Source: Panulirus ornatus
Taxonomy: Eukaryota > Arthropoda > Malacostraca > Decapoda > Palinuridae
Direction of reading: 5' to 3'
DNA: 64,000 bases
NCBI RefSeq assembly: GCF_036320965.1
Contig: NC_092241.1
Location: 4,964,168 to 5,028,167 of the forward strand
The position numbers and the translations under genes are program-made. The stretch's first letter is position 1, and every line of letters starts with the position of its first letter. Below the pieces are notes generated by a model. That model had not been told where the DNA came from and made no database searches. It worked only from the letters and a program-made list of their open reading frames with translations. Of the stretch, positions 52,007 to 63,807 are shown piece by piece.

Positions 52007-52077
52007 AATATCATAATTCAGTCCAAGGATTCACTTCAAGAAGCTCCTTGAGCTTCGAGGCTGCACTCCATATATGT

Positions 52078-52272
52078 AAGATAATAGTGATAATAATGAT
52101 AATGATAATAATAGAAATGATAGGAATGATAATGATAATAATGATGATAATAATGATAATGATAAGATAATGATAATAATGTGATAAAGATGATGATTAT
52201 GATGATAAAATGATAATGATAATAATGATAATATTATTATTATTAACAGTGATAATGATAATTATTATTGTA
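52078..52272. repeat. Imperfect (GATAAT)n repeat
   Basis: GATAAT and AATGAT units with drift. Confidence 0.92.
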
Positions 52273-52283
52273 TATATTTTTTC

Positions 52284-52737
52284 CATGTTTGCTCGCCGTT
52301 TCCCGCGTTAAAGAAGTAGTAATGTATTGAAACCACAGCTCCCTGTACACATCCAGGCCCCACAGACCTTTCCATGGTTTACACTAGACGTTTCACATGC
52401 CCTGATTCAGTCCATTGACAGCACGTCGACTCCAATATACCACATCGTTCCAGTTCACTCTATTCCGTGCACGCTTTTCACTCTCTTGCATGTTCAGGTA
52501 CCGATCGCTCAAAACCTTCGTTCCATCTTTCCACCTCTAATTTGGTCTCCCGCTTCTCTTTGTTCACTTCACCTCAGACACATATATATCCTATTTGTCA
52601 ACCTTTCCTCACTCATTTCTCCATCTGTCCAGATCATTTCAGTACACCCTCTTCTGCTCTCTCAACCGCACACTTTTTATCACCACACTTCTCTTCACCA
52701 TTCATTACTTCTCGATCAAACCACCTCTGCACATTGA
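52284..52737 (-). mobile_element. Old LINE-A 3' fragment
   Basis: Diverged minus-strand C-terminal domain (CGDKKCAVERAEEGVLK, GVYVSEVK-like) and UTR start. At the far end sits a shortened hairpin module (CTTTAACGCGGGAAACGGCG) at 52296-52316, joined directly to the GGTTTCAATACATTACTA block. It is a single-module copy like 44455-45285. Confidence 0.78.
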
Positions 52738-52739
52738 TT

Positions 52740-52794
52740 GTTGTTGTTATTTTTGTTATTATTATTTTTGATAATAATAATAATGATAATAATG

Positions 52795-52829
<35 letters not shown>

Positions 52830-52852
52830 TATTATTATTATTATTATTATTA

Positions 52853-52916
<64 letters not shown>
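52740..52916. repeat. (AAT)n followed by (ATT)n, inverted
   Basis: About 60 bp of AAT-type repeat is followed without a spacer by about 90 bp of ATT-type repeat, giving a long self-complementary structure. Confidence 0.95.
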
Positions 52917-53224
52917 CATCAATCTTACTTGACCCCAGTACCACTTATATCTCATAAGGCTCCTTCAGCCTCGACGCTGCTCTACAGTCAGAAGCAGGGA
53001 AATAATGGACTCCTTTGGCGCGATAATGTCTTCCACGACATTGGACCCCTGTCTGTTAACGACGAGACATCCTTGCCGAGAGTAGCCTCTCACATTGAGG
53101 TGTAACCAACTGGAGGCAAAGTTCGGTAACGCACATACACTTACATATGTATGAATATCTGTCTGTGTCTCTGTCCATCTGTCCATCCATCTATCTATTT
53201 ATCTGTGTCTCTGTCTGTCTGTGT

Positions 53225-53255
53225 CTATCTATCTATCTATCTATCTATCTATCAT
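53225..53255. repeat. (CTAT)n microsatellite
   Basis: About seven CTAT units. Confidence 0.93.
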
Positions 53256-53289
53256 CTATTATGACAGTTATGAAGATAATAAGGCGATT

Positions 53290-54925
53290 GAGAAACACGA
53301 GGTTCAAGCAGTGACTTTATTCCACTCCTCAAGCACAATTACATGTCAGGGAAACATCAAACTTATGTGCACGTATTGTTCCTCATCCATCTGGTCTCCT
53401 ACCCGTTTGGTTCTGGTTCTCCCATTAGCTAGACTGGTCAGGTAGCCCCGCCCTTTTCTTCGTTAACCACTCACGTATCGCAATATGACCTGGAATCTCC
53501 ACCCAGCTGACAAAGCCTGACCTAGTATTTGTGGAATCTTTCACTCGGAGGTGTGCCGCGTCTAGAGCCTTTCTCGTATTCCTCTCTATCCCCAGGGCTC
53601 CGTCCCACTTAGGTAGATGCTCCTGTCATCAAAGTAAACCACGAGAGGATTCGACGTTCCAAGATTCCTTATGTTTCCTTCGTGTCCCTTCCAACCCACG
53701 CGCTGTTTCACAGAAATTTGCTCGTTGGCATCCACTGCACGGGATATTATAAACCACACGTTTCCGTCTAGCAAAATCCCTAAATTTTCTTCCAGTTGAT
53801 GTAGTAATGGTAGCCCTGTCCTCCTTCACGGAAAAGTCGCCGACTTGTGCCTTTTGCGAGATAGACACCTCTAGGAACCTGATTCTTGCCAAATCATTCG
53901 CTTCGTCACTATGTTCTTCCCGTTCGCTATTCTGCCATTTCCTCCATTTTCTTGGCTTTGCTTTGAAGTTAAATGAGACGACTCTCGGGGTAGAACAGTT
54001 TCATGAACGCTTCTGTCACACTGTTCATTTCATTTTTCAGGTGCTATTCACTGCAAATCCTTAAGGCCTTGAGAAAGAATCCTTTTGCAACACCAATCTG
54101 TCCTCTATCTGTGGGCTGAAAGTGAATACAGTCGTCCCTGTTGGTGGGCTTCTTATGCACTGAGATTCTTGGGCTCAGACCAGTCCTCCAGATTATTGTG
54201 TCGAGGAACGGAAGTTACCCATTATCATTATTATCTGTTGGTAAACTGCATCTTATCCATAACCTTGTTCAGCTTCTGCGTTTGTCTTGTAGGCCAGACC
54301 TGTTCGGTGTTGTCACCAGCACGTCGTCCACTACGGATCGGAACCACAAGGAGCCTGTACTCATGATCCTGTTAAAACTTTCCTTTTCTAGCGTTTGCAT
54401 GTAAAGGCACGCCATGACTGCTCTCATAGGTGATCCCATTGCTAATCCGTGATACTGCCGGTATTCTTCCCAGTTAGATACCAATGTTCCAAATTTCACA
54501 CATAACGCGACAAGTGGTCCACTTATCAAGTCCTCATCTACAGCGCTGTATTTTACCCTTCTTACTGCCTCAGCTCCATCGAACGGGACGTTGCCATCTT
54601 CCTGCTTTTAGAATAATAATCTCTCTATTAGGTCAGCATATTTCCTTCATTGTGTTCCTAATGTGCTAGACATCGGCTTGGCTAGCCGCTTGGCCAACTT
54701 GTATGGCCTCTGCCAATTGCAGATGATATTGGCTTCATAGGAATTCCCAGTTTGCGAATCTTCGGCAGTCCTCTCATGCGGGGTGGAAGGGGTGTTTCTT
54801 CCAGTTGGTCTTCTAGTAGTATTGATCTATAGTAGGCTAATGATTTTGATACATATACAGGGGGGAAGCAATTAACTAGAGGAGGGAGTAGTGGCAAGGG
54901 ATTAGGAGTAAATGTCATACCTGCC
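53290..54925 (-). mobile_element. Second Penelope-like lineage: RT plus GIY-YIG
   Basis: On the minus strand: MRGLPKIRKLGIPMKPISSA, then YRQYHGLAMGSPMRAVMACL, the catalytic block SVVDDVLVTTP, a degraded LPFLD region and the nuclease start RRKRVVYNIPCSGC with ETARGLEG...RRKHK. This is the RT-then-GIY-YIG order of Penelope-like elements. Frameshifts and stops disrupt it. An AATAAA near the 3' end (53310-53330) may be its polyadenylation signal. Its sequence is clearly different from the copies at 7439 and 42510. Confidence 0.8.
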
Positions 54926-55960
54926 TTTTAAGAGAGGAGACAAGAAATTTTCACTAACTCCACATCAGTATGTGTGGTTGTGGTTAGTAAAACACTGGAA
55001 AAGGTAATCAGAAAACAAATGGTTGATTAGTTGCAAACACGAAACTACCCAAGTGAGAAATAATGTGTTCAGACGAAAGAGGTCATTTCCGGCAAATCTC
55101 TCAGAGACTGTACGAAATAACGAGCTGTTTTAGACAAAATGAATTGATTGGGGGGATTTTGTGTTCCTGAGTTAACGGAAGATACTTAGCAGAAGGCTGG
55201 TAAAGGGGCTGGATCTTCAAGCATGCATAAAGATGATCGAGAATTAATCTAGCGAATGATGCTAAGTTCATGAGAGAATCAAGGAATTGACGAGGATTGT
55301 ATCAGCTAACAAGCTGACGTAGAAAATGTTCAAGTTTGTTCTGATATATGCAAAGTGATGAAGATCGAACATAATGAAAGAAAGTCTCGATGTGAATGTA
55401 ATGTAATATGTAACAAGGTGCATGACTGTTTGTGGGGCTTGGGAGTCGACATTGTGCCCAACGTTTCCCATAAACAACACGTCAGGAAAACATTTGAAGA
55501 ACCAAACTGTCTACTGATGAATGTTAGAAATGCATTCAAATAACTGGATAACGGGGTATTCAATAACCTACTCATTACGTATGTTGGACTTGAATTAGGA
55601 TATGCCTCTATGTACGGTCACTTCACTTATACATGCATAAATAATGCATAGAGAAGGTCCAGAAGAGGACAGTAAAGATGATGCCTGAAACAAGAAAGAT
55701 GTCTTACAGGGATAGTTTAGAGGCCTTAGATTCGCCAACGATGGAACAACTTAAAGAAGAGTAAGTGGGAGACGAACACAATCTTCAAGCTCCCAAACCA
55801 GTTTGACAGTGTCGATCATGAACAGTTAGTTCTCTGGCAGGTGCAAATATAGCGAAACCAAATGTTGCAACAAGATATTTATCAAGGAACTTGTTAAAAG
55901 AGATGTAAAAAATGGTTCCTGTACATTATGAGAGCTGTGGATGAATGGATTGAGCTACGT
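54926..55960 (+). mobile_element. Old LINE of another clade (CR1/Jockey-like RT remnant)
   Basis: In order across frames: MPAFKRGDKKFSLTPHQYV, VKHWKR*SENKWL, RNNVFRRKRSFPANL, DWGDFVFL, ANDAKF, then VQKRTVKMMPETRKMSYRDS and LEALDSPTMEQLKE. These match the 'FKKGDK', 'RKQM', 'VFLDF', 'ADDAK' and 'VQRRATKMI...YEERL' blocks of CR1/Jockey-type reverse transcriptases. The copy is heavily decayed. Confidence 0.65.
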
Positions 55961-56292
55961 GACGAGAATGATTACGGACGCTGTAGAGAAGTGTAAAAAC
56001 TTGTGTGATTGTTGAGAACGTACGAGTGAGAGTCTCGCAAGTGAGGAACAAGCTTCTCGTATTGCACAATAAAGTGATGACACGCACATAGAAAGACAGA
56101 CAGACAGGCAGAAGCAAGTACACTGTATATGCTCACACCGACCTGTAGAACTGAAGATGCCCAAGTGACAGACACAGACGTGCAATACATGTAAATGCAA
56201 ACGACAAACAGGGAGTCACACAGTCACAAGGTGAGCGTGGGTGTGGCTACGCCTCTCCCTCCTGCTTGCCTTTAACTCCACCAGATCTCACG

Positions 56293-56296
<4 letters not shown>
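55961..56296. other. No gene recognised
   Basis: Unique sequence with no supported feature. Confidence 0.4.

Positions 56297-56370
<74 letters not shown>
56297..56370. repeat. (CT)n microsatellite
   Basis: Pure CT tract. Confidence 0.97.
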
Positions 56371-56374
<4 letters not shown>

Positions 56375-57094
56375 AGCAATGAGCTACTAACATGTAATCA
56401 AAACTGAGATAATGACGATACTGATTAACGATCATTAGATAAAATCACCAACTACGATCATGTGCTGCATACCAGTACATTATTGGTACCAAGAAGTTGT
56501 TAATGCCAATAGAATTTAATTCTGATCACCGTATGTTATGTAGACGTTATTTTCTTGACACTGCTGCAGATGTGGTGGTCGAGAATGTATTACTTGGTAT
56601 CGCCTTTTGTGCTACTGTGGTGGGACATAGAATCTGGTTACTTTGGGAGGGGGAGGCACAGACTTGAGTGTGATGATGCAGAGGGATTTAGGGAGAGGAT
56701 TAACGTCTTGCGCGAAGCTGAAGCATAAATACTCCCTCATGTGCCAAACGGAACGAGTTGTCGTTTGCCATAATCAAGTCATTATGTTTCAGAATTTCGT
56801 TAGTCGATCGTTGAATCATATGGTAATGATTTTGGTGTATTACTTCTATTCATGATATATATTTTTTTGGAAATGGGGGAATGATGATTTGAATGGCTTG
56901 ATTCCTTAAATCTTATAGCAAGTTGGTGGATAAGGGTAGGGTTCTGTCTATACTACATGCAGACTGTGCTTTGATAAGCGTCCAGCACTGCATTGTCATA
57001 CATATATACGTACATACATAGATACATTCGAAAGTACGTTCGTACGCACATACATATCTTTATTTGTATGTACATGCATACATACCTGACTTAA
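56371..57094. other. No gene recognised
   Basis: Unique AT-rich sequence with no supported feature. Confidence 0.4.
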
Positions 57095-57215
57095 GCTGGG
57101 TTGGTGTGTGTGTGTGTGTGTGTACACACGAGTAAAAACATGATACATATATACAAGGTCAAGAGACGGGGCAACACGAGTGTAAAACTCTCTCCCGTTA
57201 ACTGACACATGAGAA
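57095..57215 (+). mobile_element. SINE-C 3' segment
   Basis: (GT)n, ACATGATACATATATACAAG, GAGACGGGGCAACACGAG and TGTAAAACTCTCTCCCGTTA appear in family order. There is no tRNA head. Confidence 0.75.
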
Positions 57216-57664
57216 CTTATAATTATGAATACAAATATACATACATAATTACAAATTGTTATTATGTATGAAGTGTAAGGTAGGAATACAGGATTAGGGA
57301 CCATATATACAGCAAGTGATGCAGGCCCGTAGATACAAGAACGAGTAGAGCTGAGCTGGGTGGGATCGTTTTCTATTGCCTCTGGGAGACTTAACAATTC
57401 TGCTCACGAGGAAAAATATGACAGTGAATTATATAGAGACAGGTATAAAAGTTTTGAGGCCATGGACGCTGCAGATCTACAAAGGTTAGCACCATTAATG
57501 GAAGTCATTAGTAAATGTTTACTTAAATAAAATGGCAATTCTGTTATATCAGTGAACTGTTGACAAGGATAGATCTTTTTTATGTTAGCTGAAACGACAC
57601 AGGGAATTGATTTCCCTAATCAAGGCTATTTAATCTAATCTAATATATATGTATATATATATAT
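57216..57664. other. No gene recognised
   Basis: Unique sequence with no supported feature. Confidence 0.4.
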
Positions 57665-57830
57665 ACACCTTAGCCTAACCCAGGTACCCTGATTTATCGA
57701 CCAGCCTCTAAGGAAGAATGAGCAGCTGGGTTGACTGAAGACCGACTGCCGTGACTCGAACTTATACATGCCCGACACTGGACTGCCTGTGAATGCGTGT
57801 CACTCGGTTCTGTTTCTGCTATTTTAAGTT
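57665..57830 (-). mobile_element. SINE-C, diverged head and body
   Basis: On the minus strand: ACACGCATTCACAGGCAGTC, a B-box-like AAGTTCGAGTCACGG, GCAGTCGGTCTTCAGTC, then GGCTGGTCGATAAATCAGGG and TACCTGGGTTAGGCTAAGG. The order matches 38633-38781. Confidence 0.68.
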
Positions 57831-58904
57831 AGCCGTAAACACTTAAAAACAGTTAGCTATAAGTTGGTCTGTACCGACGCTTCTTAGCATATAATCTCAG
57901 CTGAACTGAGGATACCCAGTGTGCAGTTGGAGTCGACTGCTCATGAAGATAGCTGATAGCTTTTCCTCAGCACATGGCTGAGTGGAACCTCCTGTGCAGC
58001 AGTTGTGCCTCATGGACCAGGATGAAGGAAAGAATGAAAATGTTGTGTGTGATGAAGTTAATATGTCTGTCCAAGTCATTCGAGGAGAACGCTTGTGCTG
58101 GCACGGATTCAAGGGACGCACGAACGCAGGTGACGCATGGACGCAGGTGACGCACGGCCGCAAGCGACGCGCGGACGCCTTGACGTCAGTGATACATTAG
58201 CCCATCCATATACTTTTCACTGTCGCAGATTTGATTTCTTTTTGCCTCATACTCGACATTAACTCTTATCGTTACACTCCGTTATGTCCTTGAATGTATC
58301 AAATATTCCAGTAATTTAGCGTACTGGAATTATTCCACGACTGCCGATTCTAATGATAATGTTTTGGTAATGCTTTCCACGTAGTTGATCTGTCTGTATG
58401 ACTTGCATGTTTTAGAGTTCTGGCAGTGATGGAGGCCTTAAACTGAACCTGACAGCATAGAAAAACACATTTGCATTGTACATGGTGGTCGACTGTGGAA
58501 GAAATGGACTTTATCAGGGTTTCTATTCTTTAGATTTTGAACTGTGTACTCACAGCTACAGAATTTGTTCACTTAGACCGAACAGGTATGAGCCTTAGGC
58601 ATCTACTTATCCCATTAGGTGCTTTGCCGGAATAGATCTTGATAGGAATGTTTCCCCTACAGTAGAATGTGGATATGTATTTCTTATGTCTGGAGAATCC
58701 CCTTCCCTATCCCCCATCTCCCTGCAGTTGGCTATTATCTGAGACGATGTGGGTTGCGAACCCAAAGTCTCCCGTTCCCGGCAGACCAAGTTGACGAGAC
58801 TGGTAGAGTTGGAGTGAAGGGAGAAAGGTTTTTAATGAGAGGGTGAGGAAGACTGTACTATCTTCTGCCATGATTTCCTCCATTGGACTTTGCTTACGTG
58901 TGGT
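57831..58904. other. No gene recognised
   Basis: No supported exon. A TGGGTTCGCAACCC on the minus strand near 58755 is B-box-like, but no tRNA fold is seen. Confidence 0.35.
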
Positions 58905-59055
58905 TTACTGGTAGTTTGCTGTTACTATACTTATAGTTTACTGGTAGTTTACTTGTAGCTTACTGGTAGTTGTCGGTAGTTTCCTTGTAGTTTACTGTTA
59001 GTTTACAGGTAATTTACTGGTAGTTGACCGAGTAGCTTACGTGTGGTTTACCGTC
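58905..59055. repeat. Short irregular tandem repeat (TAGTTTACTGG type)
   Basis: About twelve 10-13 bp units of GTAGTTTACTG form. Confidence 0.75.
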
Positions 59056-59189
59056 TTGTGGTGATGTGACTCTTCGTCGGAATGTTGGCTACATTAGTAG
59101 CGTTCACTCGTTACCTTCCGTCTGTGTTGGTCATCAGGAGTGAGTGTTGAGGAAAATGTACCATTTACTGTGGTTCGTCGGAAGTGAAG

Positions 59190-59191
<2 letters not shown>

Positions 59192-59243
<52 letters not shown>
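59192..59243. repeat. (CA)n microsatellite
   Basis: CA tract. The following 360 bp hold only a poly(G)-type run near 59432-59457. Confidence 0.96.
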
Positions 59244-59246
<3 letters not shown>

Positions 59247-59600
59247 AAGCCATGCAATATCTCACCCTGATCCATCCCCTCCCAGCTCGCTGCAACTTTC
59301 ACACCGATAACATCCCACATTTCATGCAAGACGTCGGGAGCACATTTCCCTCTCTGCCTGTCTGTCCAGCACAGTCACTCAGCTCGCCCGTCATGTCAGG
59401 TCTGTGGGGTTGTTATAAGACTAATTCTTGAGGGAGGGAGGGAGGGGGGGGGGGGGGACTTTCATCACCCATACCTTACCACTAGCACAATGCTTTTGAC
59501 ATACACCGTATAGAAACCCAACTGCCTTTCAGAATCTTGTTTTATGTTATAAAAGACGAAGCGGGTGAACGAATTCCCTAATCAAAGGCCCTCTCATGAA

Positions 59601-59602
<2 letters not shown>

Positions 59603-59676
<74 letters not shown>
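59603..59676. repeat. (TA)n microsatellite
   Basis: TA tract at the SINE-B 5' end. Confidence 0.97.
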
Positions 59677-59680
<4 letters not shown>

Positions 59681-59907
59681 GGGGATAGGGGAGAAAGAAT
59701 ACTTCCCACGTATTCCCTGCGTGTCGTAGAAGGCGACTAAAAGGGGAGGGGGCAGGGGGCTGGAAATCCTCCCCTCTTTTTTTTTTTTTTAATTTTCCAA
59801 AAGAAGGAACAGAGAAGGGGGCCAGGTGAGGATATTCCCTCAGAGGCCCAGTCCTCTGTTCTTAACGCTACCTTGCTAACACGGGAAATGGCGAATAGTT
59901 TGAAAGA

Positions 59908-59909
<2 letters not shown>
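59677..59909 (+). mobile_element. SINE-B, full length
   Basis: CCCTGGGGATAGGGGAGAAA to GGCGAATAGTTTGAAAGAAG. The 3' module reads CTTGCTAACACGGG, so one stem pair is lost through a CpG-type change. (TA)n on both sides. Confidence 0.92.

Positions 59910-59989
<80 letters not shown>
59910..59989. repeat. (TA)n microsatellite
   Basis: It joins the SINE-B tail to a minus-strand LINE-A tail. Confidence 0.97.
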
Positions 59990-59993
<4 letters not shown>

Positions 59994-60108
59994 TTATCAT
60001 ACATAATCGCTGTTTCCCGCGTCAGCAAGGTAGCTCCTGGAAACAGACGAAGAATGGCCCCATCCACTCACATAAACACACACGCATACACACACACACA
60101 CACACACT

Positions 60109-60144
<36 letters not shown>

Positions 60145-60205
60145 CATATACATGTCAACTTATACATATCCATACATATACGCTGACATTACATACATAG
60201 TATAT

Positions 60206-60240
<35 letters not shown>

Positions 60241-60242
60241 TT
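59990..60242 (-). mobile_element. Diverged LINE-A 3' tail with (CA)n and (TTTA)n
   Basis: CGCTGTTTCCCGCGTCAGCA, GGAAACAGACGAAGAATGGC and the ACATGTATA-like block are interrupted by (CA)n at 60080-60130. A (TTTA)n at 60203-60242 precedes the next tail. Confidence 0.78.
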
Positions 60243-60377
60243 ATACTTTGTCGCTGTCTCCCGTGTCAGCGAGGAAGCGCAAGGATACAAACGAAAGAAT
60301 GGCCCAACCCACCCACAAACACATGTATATACATACACGTCCACAAACGCACATATACATACCTATACATTTCAAGC

Positions 60378-60385
<8 letters not shown>
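60243..60385 (-). mobile_element. LINE-A 3' tail fragment
   Basis: Terminal hairpin (loop TGAC, stem weakened) and the CATGTATATACATACACGTC block, ending at (TA)n. Confidence 0.9.

Positions 60386-60442
<57 letters not shown>
60386..60442. repeat. (TA)n microsatellite
   Basis: TA tract between two same-strand LINE-A tails. Confidence 0.97.
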
Positions 60443-60446
<4 letters not shown>

Positions 60447-63020
60447 ATTTTGCTTTGTCGCTGTCTCCCGCGTTAGCGAGGTAGCGTAAGGAAACAGACG
60501 AAAGAAATGGCCCAACCCACCCACATACACATGTATATACACGTTCACCCTCGCAAATATCCATACCTATACATCTCAATGTACACATATACATACACAC
60601 ACAGACATATACATATATACACATGTACATAATTCATACTGTCTGCCTTTATTTATTTCCATCGCCACCCCGCCACACATGGAATAACAACCCCCTCCCC
60701 CCTCATGTGTGCGAGGTAGCGCTAGGAAAAGACAACAAAGGCCCCATTCGTTCACACTCAGTCTCTAGCTGTCATGTAATAACGCACCGAAACCACAGCA
60801 CCCTTTCCACATCTAGGCCCCACAGAACTTTCCATGGTTTACCTCAGACGCTTCACATACCCTGGTTCAATCCATTGACAGCACGTCGACCCCGGTATAC
60901 CACATCGTTCCAATTCACTCTATTCCTTGCATGCCTTTCACCCTCCTGCATGTTCAGGCTCCGATCGCTCAAAATCTTTTTCACTCCATCTTTCCACCTC
61001 CAATTTGGTCTCCCACTTCTCCTCATTCCCTCCACCTCTGACACATATATCATCTTTGCCAATCTTTTCTCACTCATTCTCTACATGTGACCAAACCATT
61101 TCAAAACACCCTCTTCTGCTCTCTCAACCACACTCTTTTTATTACCACACATCTCTTACCCTTTCATTACTTACTCGAGCAAACCACTTCACACCCCATA
61201 TTGTCCCCAAACATTTCATTTCCAACACATCTACCCTCCTCCGCACAACTCTATGTATAGCCCACGCCTCGCAACGATATAACATTGTTTTAACAACTAT
61301 CCCTTCAAACATACCGGTTTTTGCTTCAAGATAATGTTCTCGCCTTCCACACATTTTTCAACGCTATCAGAACTTCCCCCCCCCCCCTCTCCCCAACCTT
61401 GTGACTCACTTCCGCTTCCATGGTTCCATCCGCTGCCAAATCCACCCCCAGGTATATACAACACTTCACTTCCTCCAGTTTTTCTCCATTCAAACTTACC
61501 TCCCAATTGACATGTCCCTCAACCCTACTGTACCTAATAACCTTGCTCTTATTCACATTTCCTCTTAACTTTCTTCTTTCACACACTACCAAACTCAGTC
61601 ACCAGCTTCTGCAGTTTCTCAACCGAATCAGCCACCAGCGCTGTATCATCAGCGAACAACAACTGACTCACTTCCCAAGCCCTCTCATCCACAACAGACT
61701 GCATACTTGCCCCTCTCTCCAAAACTCTTGCATTCACTTCCCTAACAACCCCATCCATAAACAAATTAAACAACCATAAAGACATCACGCACCCCTGCGG
61801 CAAACCGACATTCACTGAGAACCAGTCATTTTCCTCTCTTCCTACTCGTACACATGCCTTACATCCTCGATAAAAGCTTTTCATTGCTTTTAGCAACTTG
61901 CTCCCCCACCATATATTCTTAATACCTTCCACAGAGCATCTCTATCAACTGTGTCATATACCTTCTCCAGATCCATAAATGCTACATACAAGTCCATTTG
62001 TTTTTCTAAGTATTTCTCGCATACATTCTTCAAAGCAAACACCTGATCCACACATCCTCTACCACTTCAGAAAGCACACTGCTCTTCCCCAATCTGATGC
62101 TCTGTACATGCCTTCACCCTCTCAATCAATACCCTCCCATATAATTTCCCGGGAATGCTCAATAGACTTATACCTCTGTAATTTGAACATTCACCTTTAT
62201 CCCCTTTGCCTTTCTACAATGGAACTATTCATGCATTCCGCCACTCCTCAGGCACCTCACCATGAGCCATACATACATTGAATATCCTTACCAACCAGTT
62301 AACAACACAGTCACTCCCTTTTTTGATGAATTCAACTACAATGCCATCCAAACTCGCCGCCTTGCCGGTTTTCATCTTCCGCAGAACTTTCACTATCTCT
62401 TCTCTGTTTACCAAATCATTCTCTCTAACCCTCTCACGTCGCACACCACGTCGACCAAAAACACCGTATGTCTGCCACTCTATCATATATAACACATTCA
62501 ACAAACCTTCAAAATACTCACTCTATCTCCTCACATCACCGCTACTTGTTATTACCTCCCCATTAGCCCCCTTCACCGATGTTCCCATTTGTTCTCTTGT
62601 CTTACGCACTTTATTTACCTCCTTCAAAAACGTCTTTTTATTCTCCCTAAAATTTGATGATACTCTCTCACCCCAACTCTCATTTGCCCTCTTTTTCACC
62701 TGCACCTTTCTCTTGACCTCCTGCCTCTTTCTTTGATACATCTCCCAGTCATTTGCTCTATTTCCCTGCAAAAATCGTCCAAATGCCTCTCTCTTCTCTT
62801 TCACTAAAAATGTTACTTTATCCCACTACTCACTACCCTTTCTAATATTCCCACCTCCCACGCTTCTCATGCCACAAGCATCTTTCGTGCAAGCCATCAC
62901 TGCTTCCCTAAATACATCGCATTCCTCCCCCACTCCCTTTACGTCCTTTGCTCTTACCCTTTTCCATTCTGCTTTCATTCTCTTCTGGTACTTCCTCACA
63001 GAAGTCTCCAGCCCTTGTAG
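60443..63020 (-). mobile_element. LINE-A, linker to long 3' UTR
   Basis: On the minus strand from 63020: ETSVRKYQKRMKAEWKRVRA linker, KEKREAFGRFLQGNRANDWE, VKVLRKMKTGKAASLDGIVVE, HGEVPEEWRNA, CFRSGRGCVDQVF-like, YRGCKACVRVGREENDWFSV, VGLPQGCVMSLWLFNLFMDG (two changes in the usual RQGCVMSPW), QLLFADDTALVADS and the C-terminal domain. The long UTR carries the large hairpin near 60660-60720 and the terminal hairpin (loop TAAC). The endonuclease is missing; the 5' end is at a SINE-C boundary. Confidence 0.94.
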
Positions 63021-63029
63021 AAAGATATG

Positions 63030-63136
63030 CAACTAAGTTGACTGTGTACAGACTGCCGCATCCAAGATTCGAACCTGTGCCATCGATCCTAGGTGATCCA
63101 TGAATGTGCTGACCACTATACCACGGAGGTCCATAA
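63030..63136 (-). mobile_element. SINE-C head
   Basis: Minus strand GGACCTCCGTGGTATAGTGG + TCAGCAC (A box) and CACAGGTTCGAATCTTGGAT (B box), then GCGGCAGTCTGTACACAGTC. The tail is lacking. Confidence 0.82.
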
Positions 63137-63615
63137 CCATAAAGATGTGCGGCTTACAGTGTTCAAAACCCGTATTGAAGACAGTGAAAACAAATTTTCT
63201 TCAGTAGTTAGGTAGAGTAAGCGAGGACAAGCTCTCTTCAATATGTCACAACGGAAAACAAGGTAAACTAAATACGTGGCAGTAAATACACCATATTTGG
63301 GTGCAGCTTTTGTACTTACCTCAGCTAGTGCTCCTGTGTTGCTGGGTGACCCATATTAGCTATTCCTCCACGATCAGTATAATGCTACAATAAGAACACT
63401 TCTCTATGACTCGTGTACTAACAAGGACCACATCAACTGTCGTCAAGGATTAAATGCCTACCTACCACGACCTATCTACTCACTGTATCTACTTACTCAT
63501 AACCCTTTACCTACCCATTGAAAACCAAATATATTCCTTTGTATTCCCCACCATACTTGGGCAAGATAGGCACTGTCGTACAGGCAACACACAGTCAGTC
63601 ATGAATCATCAAGCA
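63137..63615. other. No gene recognised
   Basis: Unique sequence with no supported feature. Confidence 0.4.
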
Positions 63616-63775
63616 TGAGTCTCCGTGGTGCCATGGTTAGCGCTGCAACCCACCGATCGCATGACGGGCCCCGGGTTCGAGTCCTGGACAAGGTCATCGG
63701 CTCACAACCAACCCGACTGTTCCACCACCCTTCTGACGGGAGCTGGGGTTCGTACATGTGTGTTTTAACAAAACT
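63616..63775 (+). mobile_element. SINE-C head and body
   Basis: GTCTCCGTGGTGCCATGGTT + AGCGC (A box) and CCCGGGTTCGAGTCCTGG (B box) are followed by a diverged body ending GAGCTGGGGTTCGTACATG. Confidence 0.8.
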
Positions 63776-63807
63776 TTAAGAAATGGTGTATATGTATATA
63801 TTTATAT

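Noticed and set aside
58735..58800. B-box-like TGGGTTCGCAACCC
   Set aside because: No A box at the right distance, and no match to the SINE-C or SINE-D heads.
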